Below, one piece after another: positions 1 through 6,124 of a stretch of 7,405 bases of DNA. The notes below the pieces were generated by a model. It was not told the DNA's origin and ran no database searches. It saw nothing but the letters and a program-made list of their open reading frames with translations. The stretch is taken from positions 1 to 7,405 of the forward strand of contig JAPPOW010000011.1 of assembly GCA_028817775.1 (NCBI GenBank), read 5' to 3'. The stretch comes from Candidatus Melainabacteria bacterium (GTDB taxonomy: Bacteria > Cyanobacteriota > Vampirovibrionia > LMEP-6097). A program made the translations under genes and the position numbers. Every line of letters starts with the position of its first letter. Within the stretch, counting starts at the first letter, position 1.

Positions 1-1946
1 TTCTTGGTCTGAGTAATATTAGTTTTGGTTTGGATGCTAAGTTGCGTCCTTCACTTAATTCTGTTTTCTTGCATGAGTGTATTGAAGCAGGTTTGGATAT
101 GGCGATCGCTTCAGCTAAGAAGCTCTATCCAATGGCTAAGATCGACGATAAGATCAAAGAACTTTGCCTTGATTTGGTTTATGACAAGCGCCGAGATGAT
201 TATGATCCGCTGCATGAGCTGGTCTTGATGGCTGAAGATGTTAAACAGCAAGCAGATGATGATAAAGATCCTTACGAAGGCATGAAGCTTGAGGGGATTC
301 TAGCTCAAAGAATCATTGATGGTAACAAGACTGGTATTGAAGAAGACTTGGACCAAGCCCGGACTACTGGACACGAGCCACTGACTATTATTAATGAATT
401 TTTGATGAACGGCATGAAAGTGGTGGGTGATAGATTTCGCTCTGGTGAGATGCAGCTACCCTTTGTACTACAATCAGCTAAGTGCATGAAAGCTGCAGTG
501 GCTCATTTGGAGCAGTATATGGACAAGGATGAGAGTGGACAATCCAAAGGTTCGATAGTACTTGCTACCGTCAAGGGTGATGTGCATGATATCGGCAAGA
601 ACTTGGTTGATATCATCCTTACTAATAATGGTTATACCGTTCACAATCTTGGTATTAAACAACCAGTAGAAGAAATTCTGCAAGCGGTAGAGAAGCACAA
701 AGCTGATGTGGTTGGTATGTCAGGCTTATTGGTGAAGTCTACTTTGATTATGAAACAAAACCTTGAGCTAATGAATGAGCGTGGGGTTGATGTGCCGGTG
801 ATCTTAGGCGGCTCTGCTTTGACTCGCCGCTATGTTGAAGAAGATTGTGCTCAAACTTACAAGGGGACTGTCTTCTATGGCTTTGATGCCTTCACTGATT
901 TAAGTTTGATGGAGCGGATTTGTAGCGGTCCTAAAAAAGAAAAGGATAGATACAAAGTCTACCTAGAGAATCTCAAAGAAGAATTCTACAAAACTAAAAC
1001 AACTGGCGACGTTCCACAAGTAAATCCAGAAACTGATGCTCCTTATGATGAGGTTGGTGATTCTAAGCCTGAAGCTAATGCTTTTGAATTTACTGGCAAG
1101 CTCTCTGAAACTAGAGCGCTTGATAGCAGCGAGATCCCAGGAGCGCCATTCATTGGTGACAAGTTGCTGGACAGTGATATAGAACTAGATGAGGTTTGGC
1201 GCTATCTCAATATTGATGCTCTAATTATTGGCCAGTGGAATATGGGTAAGGGCAAGAAGTCTGCTGAAGAATATGCCAAGCAACGTGAGGAGCAGATCTA
1301 TCCGCTGCTTGAACGGATCAAATTGGAAGTTAAAGAGGCTGGCTATATGAAGCCGCAAGCTGTTTATGGTTATTACAAAGCTAAAGTAGATCCTGATAAC
1401 CCAAACAAACTCGTCATCAGCAATGAGGTCCTGACGTCGCCTACGGCTCCTCAGGATGACAACACAGAATTCATTTTTCCTAGGCAAGTTGAGAAAGAAA
1501 ATCTTTGCCTCTCTGATTATTTCCGTGGTGATGATAACCTGGTAGCTTTCCAGATAGTTACTATTGGCGAAGAGGCTGCTAATTATGTGTGCTCGCTTTA
1601 TGAGGCTGGTAATTATGATGAGTATCTATATCATTATGGTCTAGCTACGGAGACTACTGAAGCACTGGCTGAATATGTTCATGCTCAGATTCGTCAGGAG
1701 CTTGGCTTTAAAGCTGAAGACGATGAGGATATCAATAAATTATTGCGTGGTGGCTATCATGGTATGCGCTATAGTTTTGGTTATCCAGCTTGCCCGCGGA
1801 TTGAGGACCAGAAGCAACTCTTTGATTTACTTAAGCCTGAGAGGATTGGTTTGGAGTTGTCTGAAGAGTGGCAGATTCATCCTGAGCATTCAACTTCAGC
1901 TATCGTTGTCCATCATCCTGATGCTAAATATTTCAATGTTAATTGA
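1..1946 (+). CDS. metH: Cobalamin-dependent methionine synthase, C-terminal part (5' end outside window)
   Basis: This cytoplasmic enzyme moves a methyl group from 5-methyltetrahydrofolate through cobalamin to homocysteine, making methionine. The frame is open from base 3 with no start needed: the first residues (LGLSNISFGL) are the end of the folate-binding domain, so the TTG at 30 is internal. The helical cap domain covers about 285-520. The B12 domain follows at about 549-915, with the cobalt-ligand motif DVHDIG (His codon 585-587), SGLL 45 residues later, and GG 29 residues after that, which is the family spacing. The AdoMet reactivation domain fills about 1140-1940 and includes RYSFGYPACP near 1767-1796. 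The C-terminal part resembles the cyanobacterial type of MetH from memory (STSAIV, HPDAKYF near the end). An in-frame 39-bp palindromic element at 1425-1463 adds 13 residues in the reactivation domain. The homocysteine domain and most of the folate domain lie outside the window. The function is secure. Confidence 0.96.
   Translation, partial: LGLSNISFGLDAKLRPSLNSVFLHECIEAGLDMAIASAKKLYPMAKIDDKIKELCLDLVYDKRRDDYDPLHELVLMAEDVKQQADDDKDPYEGMKLEGILAQRIIDGNKTGIEEDLDQARTTGHEPLTIINEFLMNGMKVVGDRFRSGEMQLPFVLQSAKCMKAAVAHLEQYMDKDESGQSKGSIVLATVKGDVHDIGKNLVDIILTNNGYTVHNLGIKQPVEEILQAVEKHKADVVGMSGLLVKSTLIMKQNLELMNERGVDVPVILGGSALTRRYVEEDCAQTYKGTVFYGFDAFTDLSLMERICSGPKKEKDRYKVYLENLKEEFYKTKTTGDVPQVNPETDAPYDEVGDSKPEANAFEFTGKLSETRALDSSEIPGAPFIGDKLLDSDIELDEVWRYLNIDALIIGQWNMGKGKKSAEEYAKQREEQIYPLLERIKLEVKEAGYMKPQAVYGYYKAKVDPDNPNKLVISNEVLTSPTAPQDDNTEFIFPRQVEKENLCLSDYFRGDDNLVAFQIVTIGEEAANYVCSLYEAGNYDEYLYHYGLATETTEALAEYVHAQIRQELGFKAEDDEDINKLLRGGYHGMRYSFGYPACPRIEDQKQLFDLLKPERIGLELSEEWQIHPEHSTSAIVVHHPDAKYFNVN
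1425..1463 (+). repeat. 39-bp palindromic repeat element inside metH, copy 1
   Basis: The 39-bp element is read as EVLTSPTAPQDDN within metH. It matches 4515-4553 at 33 of 39 positions, in the same orientation and the same reading frame. It can fold as an outer stem TCCTGA (1429-1434) with TCAGGA (1451-1456) and an inner stem GCC (1439-1441) with GGC (1445-1447) around a 3-base loop. It lies between two natural MetH strands (…NKLVISN and TEFIFPRQ), in a stretch that I recall as variable in length among relatives. Both copies are preceded by CAATG, so the true left edge may be a few bases further left. Mobile origin is inferred; the repeat and fold are visible. Confidence 0.75.
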
Positions 1947-1957
1947 TCTTACTCCTA

Positions 1958-2003
1958 GATCGCCAACTACTGCGTTATGCGATCCCTCATTGGCTACAGC
2001 CAA
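1958..2003. repeat. Two tandem hairpins in the metH-lepB spacer
   Basis: Immediately downstream of metH are two perfect inverted repeats. GATCGC (1958-1963) pairs with GCGATC (1979-1984) across a 15-base loop. TTGGCT (1990-1995) pairs with AGCCAA (1998-2003), in practice a 5-bp stem with a TACA tetraloop. Neither is followed by a T-run, so a classical intrinsic terminator for metH is unlikely. The region has the look of a dispersed intergenic repeat, but only one copy is in the window. Confidence 0.45.
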
Positions 2004-2043
2004 CTTCGGGCACGTCCTGCAGACTTCGCAAGCCTTGTATTTG

Positions 2044-2076
2044 ACGACCTATAAGCAAGATCAAGCCGTAAGTCGT
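2044..2076. repeat. Short inverted repeat upstream of lepB
   Basis: ACGAC (2044-2048) is complementary to GTCGT (2072-2076) across 23 bases; a G-T pair (2043/2077) can add one more step. It ends 33 bases before the lepB start and could be the far end of the same repeat unit that begins at 1958, or a weak regulatory structure. Five base pairs can occur by chance, so confidence is low. Confidence 0.25.
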
Positions 2077-2100
2077 TAGTGAGTTGAAATAAGGTAAAAT

Positions 2101-2105
2101 AGGAG
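2101..2105 (+). promoter_or_regulatory. Shine-Dalgarno site for lepB
   Basis: AGGAG lies 4 bases before the ATG at 2110 and fixes that start. It is the only strong Shine-Dalgarno sequence seen before a gene in this window; the other starts rely on overlap with an upstream gene or have no clear site. Confidence 0.7.
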
Positions 2106-2109
2106 CTTC

Positions 2110-2850
2110 ATGGACATAATTAAGGGATTTATTTTAGGAATTGTTGAGGGGATTAAGGATTTGATCCCATGGATAGATTCAAGTCGACCAGAGCCTGAAC
2201 ATGAAGGCGAAGATGATGGACTTGCAAAGTATTTTTCTTCAGCTCAGTGGCGTTACTGGACAATTCGTGAATTGGTCGCTCAAGTGACAGTAGTATTAGT
2301 GCTGCTGATTCTAATTCGCTCTGCAGTTTTTGAACTTAGATTTATTCCTTCTGAATCAATGGTGCCAACAATGGTGATTGACGATAGATTGGTGGTTGAG
2401 AAATTTACCAAAATCTTCAAGGGTAAATACCAGCGCGGTGATATTGTCATCTTCTATCCGCCACCGACTGCAACTGCTGGTGTAGAGATTATCAAAAATG
2501 ATCCTATCAGTATCTTTAATCGTTTGCTTGGTCTACCATTTTTGCCGCAACCAGAAGCCTATATCAAACGAGTTATTGGTTTACCTGGTGACCACGTCGA
2601 TGTCAAAGCCTATGATGGAGTTTATATCAATGGTGTCAAGCTCTATGAACCTTATCATCATGGCAGTCCAGAATTTTTGCCTGATTATGATCGTAGTGTC
2701 GATGTGCCTCAAGATCATTATTATGTGCTTGGTGATAATCGCCAGCATAGTGCTGATAGCAGTAGATGGGGTTTCCTGCCTAAATCTCGTATCATTGGCA
2801 AGGCTGCATTTCTGATCTTTAGTCCATTGAAACTGAAACCATCACTATGA
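2110..2850 (+). CDS. lepB: Signal peptidase I
   Basis: This membrane-bound serine protease cuts signal peptides from secreted proteins outside the cytoplasmic membrane. The 246-residue protein has an unusually acidic cytoplasmic N-terminus (residues 1-55, with a DSSRPEPEHEGEDD stretch), one membrane segment at about 57-74, then the catalytic domain. The family boxes are present in order: PSESMVPT with nucleophile Ser83, GDIVIFYPP (110-118), YIKRVIGLPGD with the general base Lys153, and GDNRQHSADSSRWG (208-221). About 25 residues between the second and third boxes (TATAGVEII…LPQPEA) make that loop longer than minimal. The start is supported by AGGAG at 2101-2105. The stop TGA overlaps the next gene's ATG (ATGA, 2847-2850), pointing to translational coupling with the glycosyltransferase. 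The PSESM form and the tail after box E resemble cyanobacterial LepB from memory. The assignment is secure. Confidence 0.95.
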   Translation: MDIIKGFILGIVEGIKDLIPWIDSSRPEPEHEGEDDGLAKYFSSAQWRYWTIRELVAQVTVVLVLLILIRSAVFELRFIPSESMVPTMVIDDRLVVEKFTKIFKGKYQRGDIVIFYPPPTATAGVEIIKNDPISIFNRLLGLPFLPQPEAYIKRVIGLPGDHVDVKAYDGVYINGVKLYEPYHHGSPEFLPDYDRSVDVPQDHYYVLGDNRQHSADSSRWGFLPKSRIIGKAAFLIFSPLKLKPSL

Positions 2851-4556
2851 ATTTAATTGCATTAGCTGCAGTATTTTTGATTGCAAGTTTAGTGCTTGGT
2901 TTTGATATTTGGTCCTTCCCACTGATCACTCCTGATGAACCGCGTTATGCTGAGACCGCGCGTGAGATGCTCGAGCAAGGACAGTATATTGTTCCTTATT
3001 GTGATTATGAGCCACGTTTTGATAAGCCAGTATTGTTTTATTGGTTTGAAGTGATTTCTTTTAAGTTCTTTGGTTTAAATGAGTTTGCTGCGCGCTTGCC
3101 TTCAGTACTAGCAGGAGCTGGTTTGGTGAGCTTGGCTTTCTTGCTTGGTAGCCTGCAAAGTTATGGTTTTATTGCTGCAGCTATTATGCTCACCAGTCTC
3201 AAGATTTTTGTTTTAGCTAAGCTGGCTATTACTGATATGGTCTTGGCTTTCTTTATTTCAGCAACTATTAGTTTCTTCTATTTGGCTTATAGAGATCGTT
3301 TGGAGCTTAAGCAAAGGTTTGCCCTTAGTGCTCGCAAAGGCTCAGCTTGGCTACCAGCCGCCTTTGTGATGATGGGATTTGGAGTGCTCTGCAAGGGACC
3401 AGTGGCGATTGTGCTACCAGCTGTAATTTTCTTGGGTTTCTTGATTTACGAACGCGAGCTGATCGGTTTCGTTGAGGATACTTGGTTTGATATTCTCTTT
3501 GGGCTTTTGATATTTCTAGCCTTGGTTTTGCCTTGGTATATCTCAGTGCACTTGATGACGGATGGAGCATTTACCCAAGAATTCTTTCTTAGCCATAATT
3601 TCAATCGCTTTACTGCAACTCATACTGGACACGGGCAGCCGTTCTGGTTCTACTTACCAGTCTTGCTGGTCGGTATCTTCCCATGGACATTTTTCTTGTT
3701 TCAGGCGCTATTCTATAGAGATACTAGCCCTGGGGTTAATCTGCGCTCTGAGACAGCCAAAGCCAATCACCAGGTCAAGTTTTGTTTGCTTTGGGCAGTG
3801 GTGATTTTGAGTTTCTTTACTGTTTCGCGTACTAAATTGCCTACTTATATATTGCCGGCTTACTTGCCGCTGGTGATGATACTTGCTCGCTGGTGGTCAA
3901 CTAAGTTCAAGGTCACCAAGGGTAATGGCTACAAAAATATGGATGCTTTGATTGGCTATATTGCTTTGGCTATCACTATGTTAGTTGCTGCAGTTTTGGT
4001 TTTCTGGGTTTTCAAAGCCAAGCTAGTAGTATTCTTTTCAGGCTCAATTTTATTGCCACTTGCAATAATCATCTTCTTATTCTTCTCTGCTGCAATTATT
4101 GCTATGACAGCAATTCTCTCTAATGCTCGCTTTGCCTTTGTGGCCTTGATCATTGCTAGCATTATGAGTTATTTACTTGCTGCACATTTGGTGATGAGAC
4201 CTTATGCAATTTTGCGTGATTCGGGTACTAAGCAGTTTATGCAGCAACTCAAGCCTGAAGATAGGTTCGTAAGCTACGGTGTGCATAGACCAAGATTTGA
4301 ATTTTATGGTCAGCGTAAGGTGGATAAATTAAACCACGTGGCTTTGTTTGATTACTTAGAAGAGGGCTCTGGTTACTTTGTTTCGCATCACCGTTACCTG
4401 CGTAGATTTAAGAAGTATTCTAATAAGCACAAAACTATAGAGGGACCTCTCTATACTAAGAATGAAGCTAGTTCTAGGCTTTATTTTATTGGGGAGTCTA
4501 CAATTGGCAATGGAGAGATCCTTACGTCACCTGCGGTTCCTCAGGATGACAATTAA
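2847..4556 (+). CDS. ArnT/PMT-family (GT39/GT83-like) integral membrane glycosyltransferase
   Basis: Members of this family move a sugar from a polyprenyl-phosphate carrier to lipid A, protein or another envelope acceptor on the outer face of the cytoplasmic membrane. The 569-residue protein starts with a membrane segment (residues 1-20), then the catalytic first outer loop with PDEPRYAE (29-36, acidic residues Asp30/Glu31) and RFDKP (57-61). About a dozen hydrophobic segments follow up to residue 450. Two further family stretches are HNFNRFTATHTGHGQPFWFY and SRTKLPTYILPAYLPL. A soluble C-terminal domain covers about 450-556. The substrate cannot be told from sequence, so aminoarabinose transfer is not claimed. 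The gene overlaps lepB by ATGA and has no clear ribosome site of its own. Its last 13 residues (EILTSPAVPQDDN) come from a 39-bp repeat, so the natural C-terminus was probably replaced or extended. The stop TAA lies at the junction with a second inverted-repeat element. Confidence 0.88.
   Translation: MNLIALAAVFLIASLVLGFDIWSFPLITPDEPRYAETAREMLEQGQYIVPYCDYEPRFDKPVLFYWFEVISFKFFGLNEFAARLPSVLAGAGLVSLAFLLGSLQSYGFIAAAIMLTSLKIFVLAKLAITDMVLAFFISATISFFYLAYRDRLELKQRFALSARKGSAWLPAAFVMMGFGVLCKGPVAIVLPAVIFLGFLIYERELIGFVEDTWFDILFGLLIFLALVLPWYISVHLMTDGAFTQEFFLSHNFNRFTATHTGHGQPFWFYLPVLLVGIFPWTFFLFQALFYRDTSPGVNLRSETAKANHQVKFCLLWAVVILSFFTVSRTKLPTYILPAYLPLVMILARWWSTKFKVTKGNGYKNMDALIGYIALAITMLVAAVLVFWVFKAKLVVFFSGSILLPLAIIIFLFFSAAIIAMTAILSNARFAFVALIIASIMSYLLAAHLVMRPYAILRDSGTKQFMQQLKPEDRFVSYGVHRPRFEFYGQRKVDKLNHVALFDYLEEGSGYFVSHHRYLRRFKKYSNKHKTIEGPLYTKNEASSRLYFIGESTIGNGEILTSPAVPQDDN
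4515..4553 (+). repeat. 39-bp palindromic repeat element at the 3' end of the glycosyltransferase gene, copy 2
   Basis: This is the second copy of the element at 1425-1463, with 33 of 39 bases identical, read as EILTSPAVPQDDN just before the stop codon. The outer stem is ATCCT (4518-4522) with AGGAT (4543-4547). The inner stem is ACC (4529-4531) with GGT (4535-4537) around TGC. Compared with copy 1, the inner pair G-C became A-T on both sides (4529 and 4537), which keeps the fold. The outermost pair G-T became A-T. One outer pair is lost (4523). The element abuts the long inverted repeat that begins at 4555. Confidence 0.75.
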
Positions 4557-4656
4557 TCGTCTATGGGTCTAATTCCCCGCAGCTTGCTGCGCAGAAGGGA
4601 AAGTGCAGGAAACCGTAGGTTTCTTGCTGTGGGGAATTAGATCCATAAAGACGATT
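4555..4656. repeat. About 102-bp long inverted-repeat element with nested hairpins
   Basis: The ends AATCGTCT (4555-4562) and AGACGATT (4649-4656) pair. After a 2-base bulge (4647-4648) pairing continues from 4563/4646 to 4583/4626, through TCTAATTCCCC and GGGGAATTAGA with two G-T wobbles: about 29 pairs in all. Within it, CGCAG-CTTG-CTGCG (around 4579-4592) can form a competing hairpin. GCAGGAAACC (4605-4614) and GGTTTCTTGC (4618-4627) form a 10-bp stem with a GTA loop and one wobble. It carries no coding potential. It may be a miniature mobile element or a large structured terminator; its left end overlaps the glycosyltransferase stop codon. Confidence 0.75.
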
Positions 4657-4675
4657 AAAAAACAACAAAAATCGC

Positions 4676-4729
4676 ATCAGGCGCTCTAAGGTTTCTATCA
4701 AAAACTAGAGAGTTCAACAGGCGCCTGAT
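4676..4729. repeat. Inverted repeat in the convergent spacer
   Basis: Perfect 9-base arms ATCAGGCGC (4676-4684) and GCGCCTGAT (4721-4729) enclose a loop. Inside it, CTCTA (4684-4688) can pair with TAGAG (4706-4710), sharing one base with the outer arm. It lies between the long inverted repeat and the terminator-like hairpin, in the space between converging genes. It may help end transcription, but there is no clean T-run after it in either direction. Confidence 0.5.
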
Positions 4730-4730
4730 T

Positions 4731-4769
4731 AATGAAGATACCTCGGGGCTTGCCCCGAGGAGCTTCATT
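4731..4769. terminator. Strong hairpin between converging genes, probable transcription terminator
   Basis: AATGAAG (4731-4737) pairs with CTTCATT (4763-4769). After a small internal loop, CCTCGGGG (4741-4748) pairs with CCCCGAGG (4753-4760) around a CTTG tetraloop. On the plus strand it is followed by the T-rich TATTTGTATTTC; on the minus strand the run after it is weaker (ATTAATC). The 3' edge touches the phosphorylase stop codon (4771-4769, minus strand). It best fits a terminator for the lepB-glycosyltransferase transcript and may also act on the opposite transcript. Confidence 0.6.
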
Positions 4770-6124
4770 TATTTGTATTTCTTGTAAACCAATTTAGGTT
4801 TCTTGGTTTTTTTCTCTGAGAATAAATAAGCCTCGATAGCTGTTTTGGCAGCAGCTTCAACTTTATCTTTGTTCTTGCCCTGCACAGCAAAGATAGTCTC
4901 ACCAACTTTGATTTGATCACCAATCTTAGCTTTGAGCCAGAGACCAGCACTGTAATCAATCTCGTAGCTTCCGTCAGGGCGCGAGCTGTAGCCAAGCTCA
5001 TGGGCGATCTGTCCAACCTTGAGTGCGTCTAGTTCTTTGACATAGCCATCATGATCAGCACGGTACTCAACCATATGCTCGGCAGTGGTTGCTTCTTTGA
5101 GTTTACTCAGGTCACCACCTTGAGCTTCAATCCACTCCTCAAACTTGACATGAGCCTTGCCGGAGCGAATTGAATCCTCTATCTCGATAGTGCTTGCAAT
5201 ACTACTGCCTAGCTCGACTACTAAGTCATAAAAATCATTATCACAATTACCCTCTAGTAAAGAAATTGCTTCTAGTAACTCTGGTCCATTGCCGACAGCA
5301 GCCCCTAGTGGCTGATCCATATTGCTCAAAACAGCTTGGGTGTTAAGTCCTACGGCTTGCCCAATTTTGACCATGAGCTTGGCTAATTTTTTAGCCTCAC
5401 CTAGATCCTTCATAAAGGCACCAGAGCCAACTTTAACATCAAGTAAAACTATATCAGCGCCACCAGCAATTTTTTTGGACATGACGCTTGAAGCGATTAG
5501 TGGAATCGATTGCACTGTAGCGGTGCGGTCACGCAGTGAATACAAACGTTTGTCAGCAGGGGCAAACTCAGTGCTTTGGGAAGCAAGTGCAATGCCAATC
5601 TCTTGGATTTGTTTTTCAAACTGTTTCATTGTTAGATCAGTGCGGAAACCAGGAATTGTTTCTAGCTTGTCGATAGTGCCGCCAGTATGACCTAGCGACC
5701 GGCCTGAGAATTTAGAGATCTTGAAGCCAAGAGAGGCGAGCAAGGGAGCAAGTGCTAGTGTGATCTTGTCACCAACTCCACCAGTACTATGCTTATCAAC
5801 AAAACCACGTGAATGAGTGACATGAATACTGTGACAGTTTTCCTTGTCGCCTTCATGATCATCATGAACATGATCAGCCTCACGTTTCAAGGTCAGCACA
5901 TGACCACTGTATGCCATGTTCTTAGTGAGATTGATAGTTTCGTTTTCGTTGAGACCATTGATACAGACAGCCATTAACCAAGCGGCTACTTGGTAGTCAG
6001 GAATATCTTTAAGATGATTAATGAACCAAGTCAGTTCACCAATACTATGAGCTTCACCAGCGCGTTTGCACTCGATCATCTTGAGCATCTCTGGGCTTGC
6101 TTTAACTTGGGTAAGAGTAGTCAT
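4769..6124 (-). CDS. deoA: Thymidine / pyrimidine-nucleoside phosphorylase
   Basis: This cytoplasmic salvage enzyme splits thymidine (or uridine) with phosphate into base and (deoxy)ribose-1-phosphate. The 451-residue protein carries the phosphate site VDKHSTGGVGDK (109-120), the family signature SGRSLGHTGGTIDKLE (140-155), and Arg198, Ser213 and Lys217, spaced as the base-binding Arg171/Ser186/Lys190 of the E. coli enzyme. The C-terminal domain ends in a lysine-rich tail (KKTKKPKLVYKKYK). It is odd in one place: just before the phosphate site, residues about 80-106 are roughly 20 residues longer than I expect. That stretch is rich in His and acidic residues (DHVHDDHEGD…CHSIHVTH). The start overlaps the atpG stop by one base (TAATG) with only a weak AGGT ahead, so translation is probably coupled. 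Whether thymidine-specific or broad pyrimidine use cannot be settled, so the symbol is tentative. Confidence 0.93.
   Translation of the reverse strand: MTTLTQVKASPEMLKMIECKRAGEAHSIGELTWFINHLKDIPDYQVAAWLMAVCINGLNENETINLTKNMAYSGHVLTLKREADHVHDDHEGDKENCHSIHVTHSRGFVDKHSTGGVGDKITLALAPLLASLGFKISKFSGRSLGHTGGTIDKLETIPGFRTDLTMKQFEKQIQEIGIALASQSTEFAPADKRLYSLRDRTATVQSIPLIASSVMSKKIAGGADIVLLDVKVGSGAFMKDLGEAKKLAKLMVKIGQAVGLNTQAVLSNMDQPLGAAVGNGPELLEAISLLEGNCDNDFYDLVVELGSSIASTIEIEDSIRSGKAHVKFEEWIEAQGGDLSKLKEATTAEHMVEYRADHDGYVKELDALKVGQIAHELGYSSRPDGSYEIDYSAGLWLKAKIGDQIKVGETIFAVQGKNKDKVEAAAKTAIEAYLFSEKKTKKPKLVYKKYK

Noticed and set aside
30..32. TTG at 30 as a metH start
   Set aside because: The frame is open to the window edge, and the residues before it (LGLSNISFG) belong to the conserved folate domain, so the gene begins upstream of the window.
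361..385. Similarity of the ACTGGACACG stretches in metH (365-374) and the glycosyltransferase gene (3623-3632)
   Set aside because: It is only about ten bases long and lies within conserved coding sequence of both genes, so it is expected by chance.
1675..2079. 134-codon plus-strand frame running from metH into the spacer
   Set aside because: Most of it lies inside metH in another frame, and the rest covers hairpin-rich spacer DNA. There is no ribosome site and no recognisable protein family.
2072..2100. Possible promoter for lepB with TAAAAT at 2095-2100
   Set aside because: No acceptable -35 box lies at the right distance (GTCGTT at 17 bases), so it cannot be told from AT-rich background.
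4555..4656. Integron attC site
   Set aside because: The long imperfect inverted repeat recalls one, but the ends lack the GTTRRRY/RYYYAAC core pairs and there is no cassette or integrase context.
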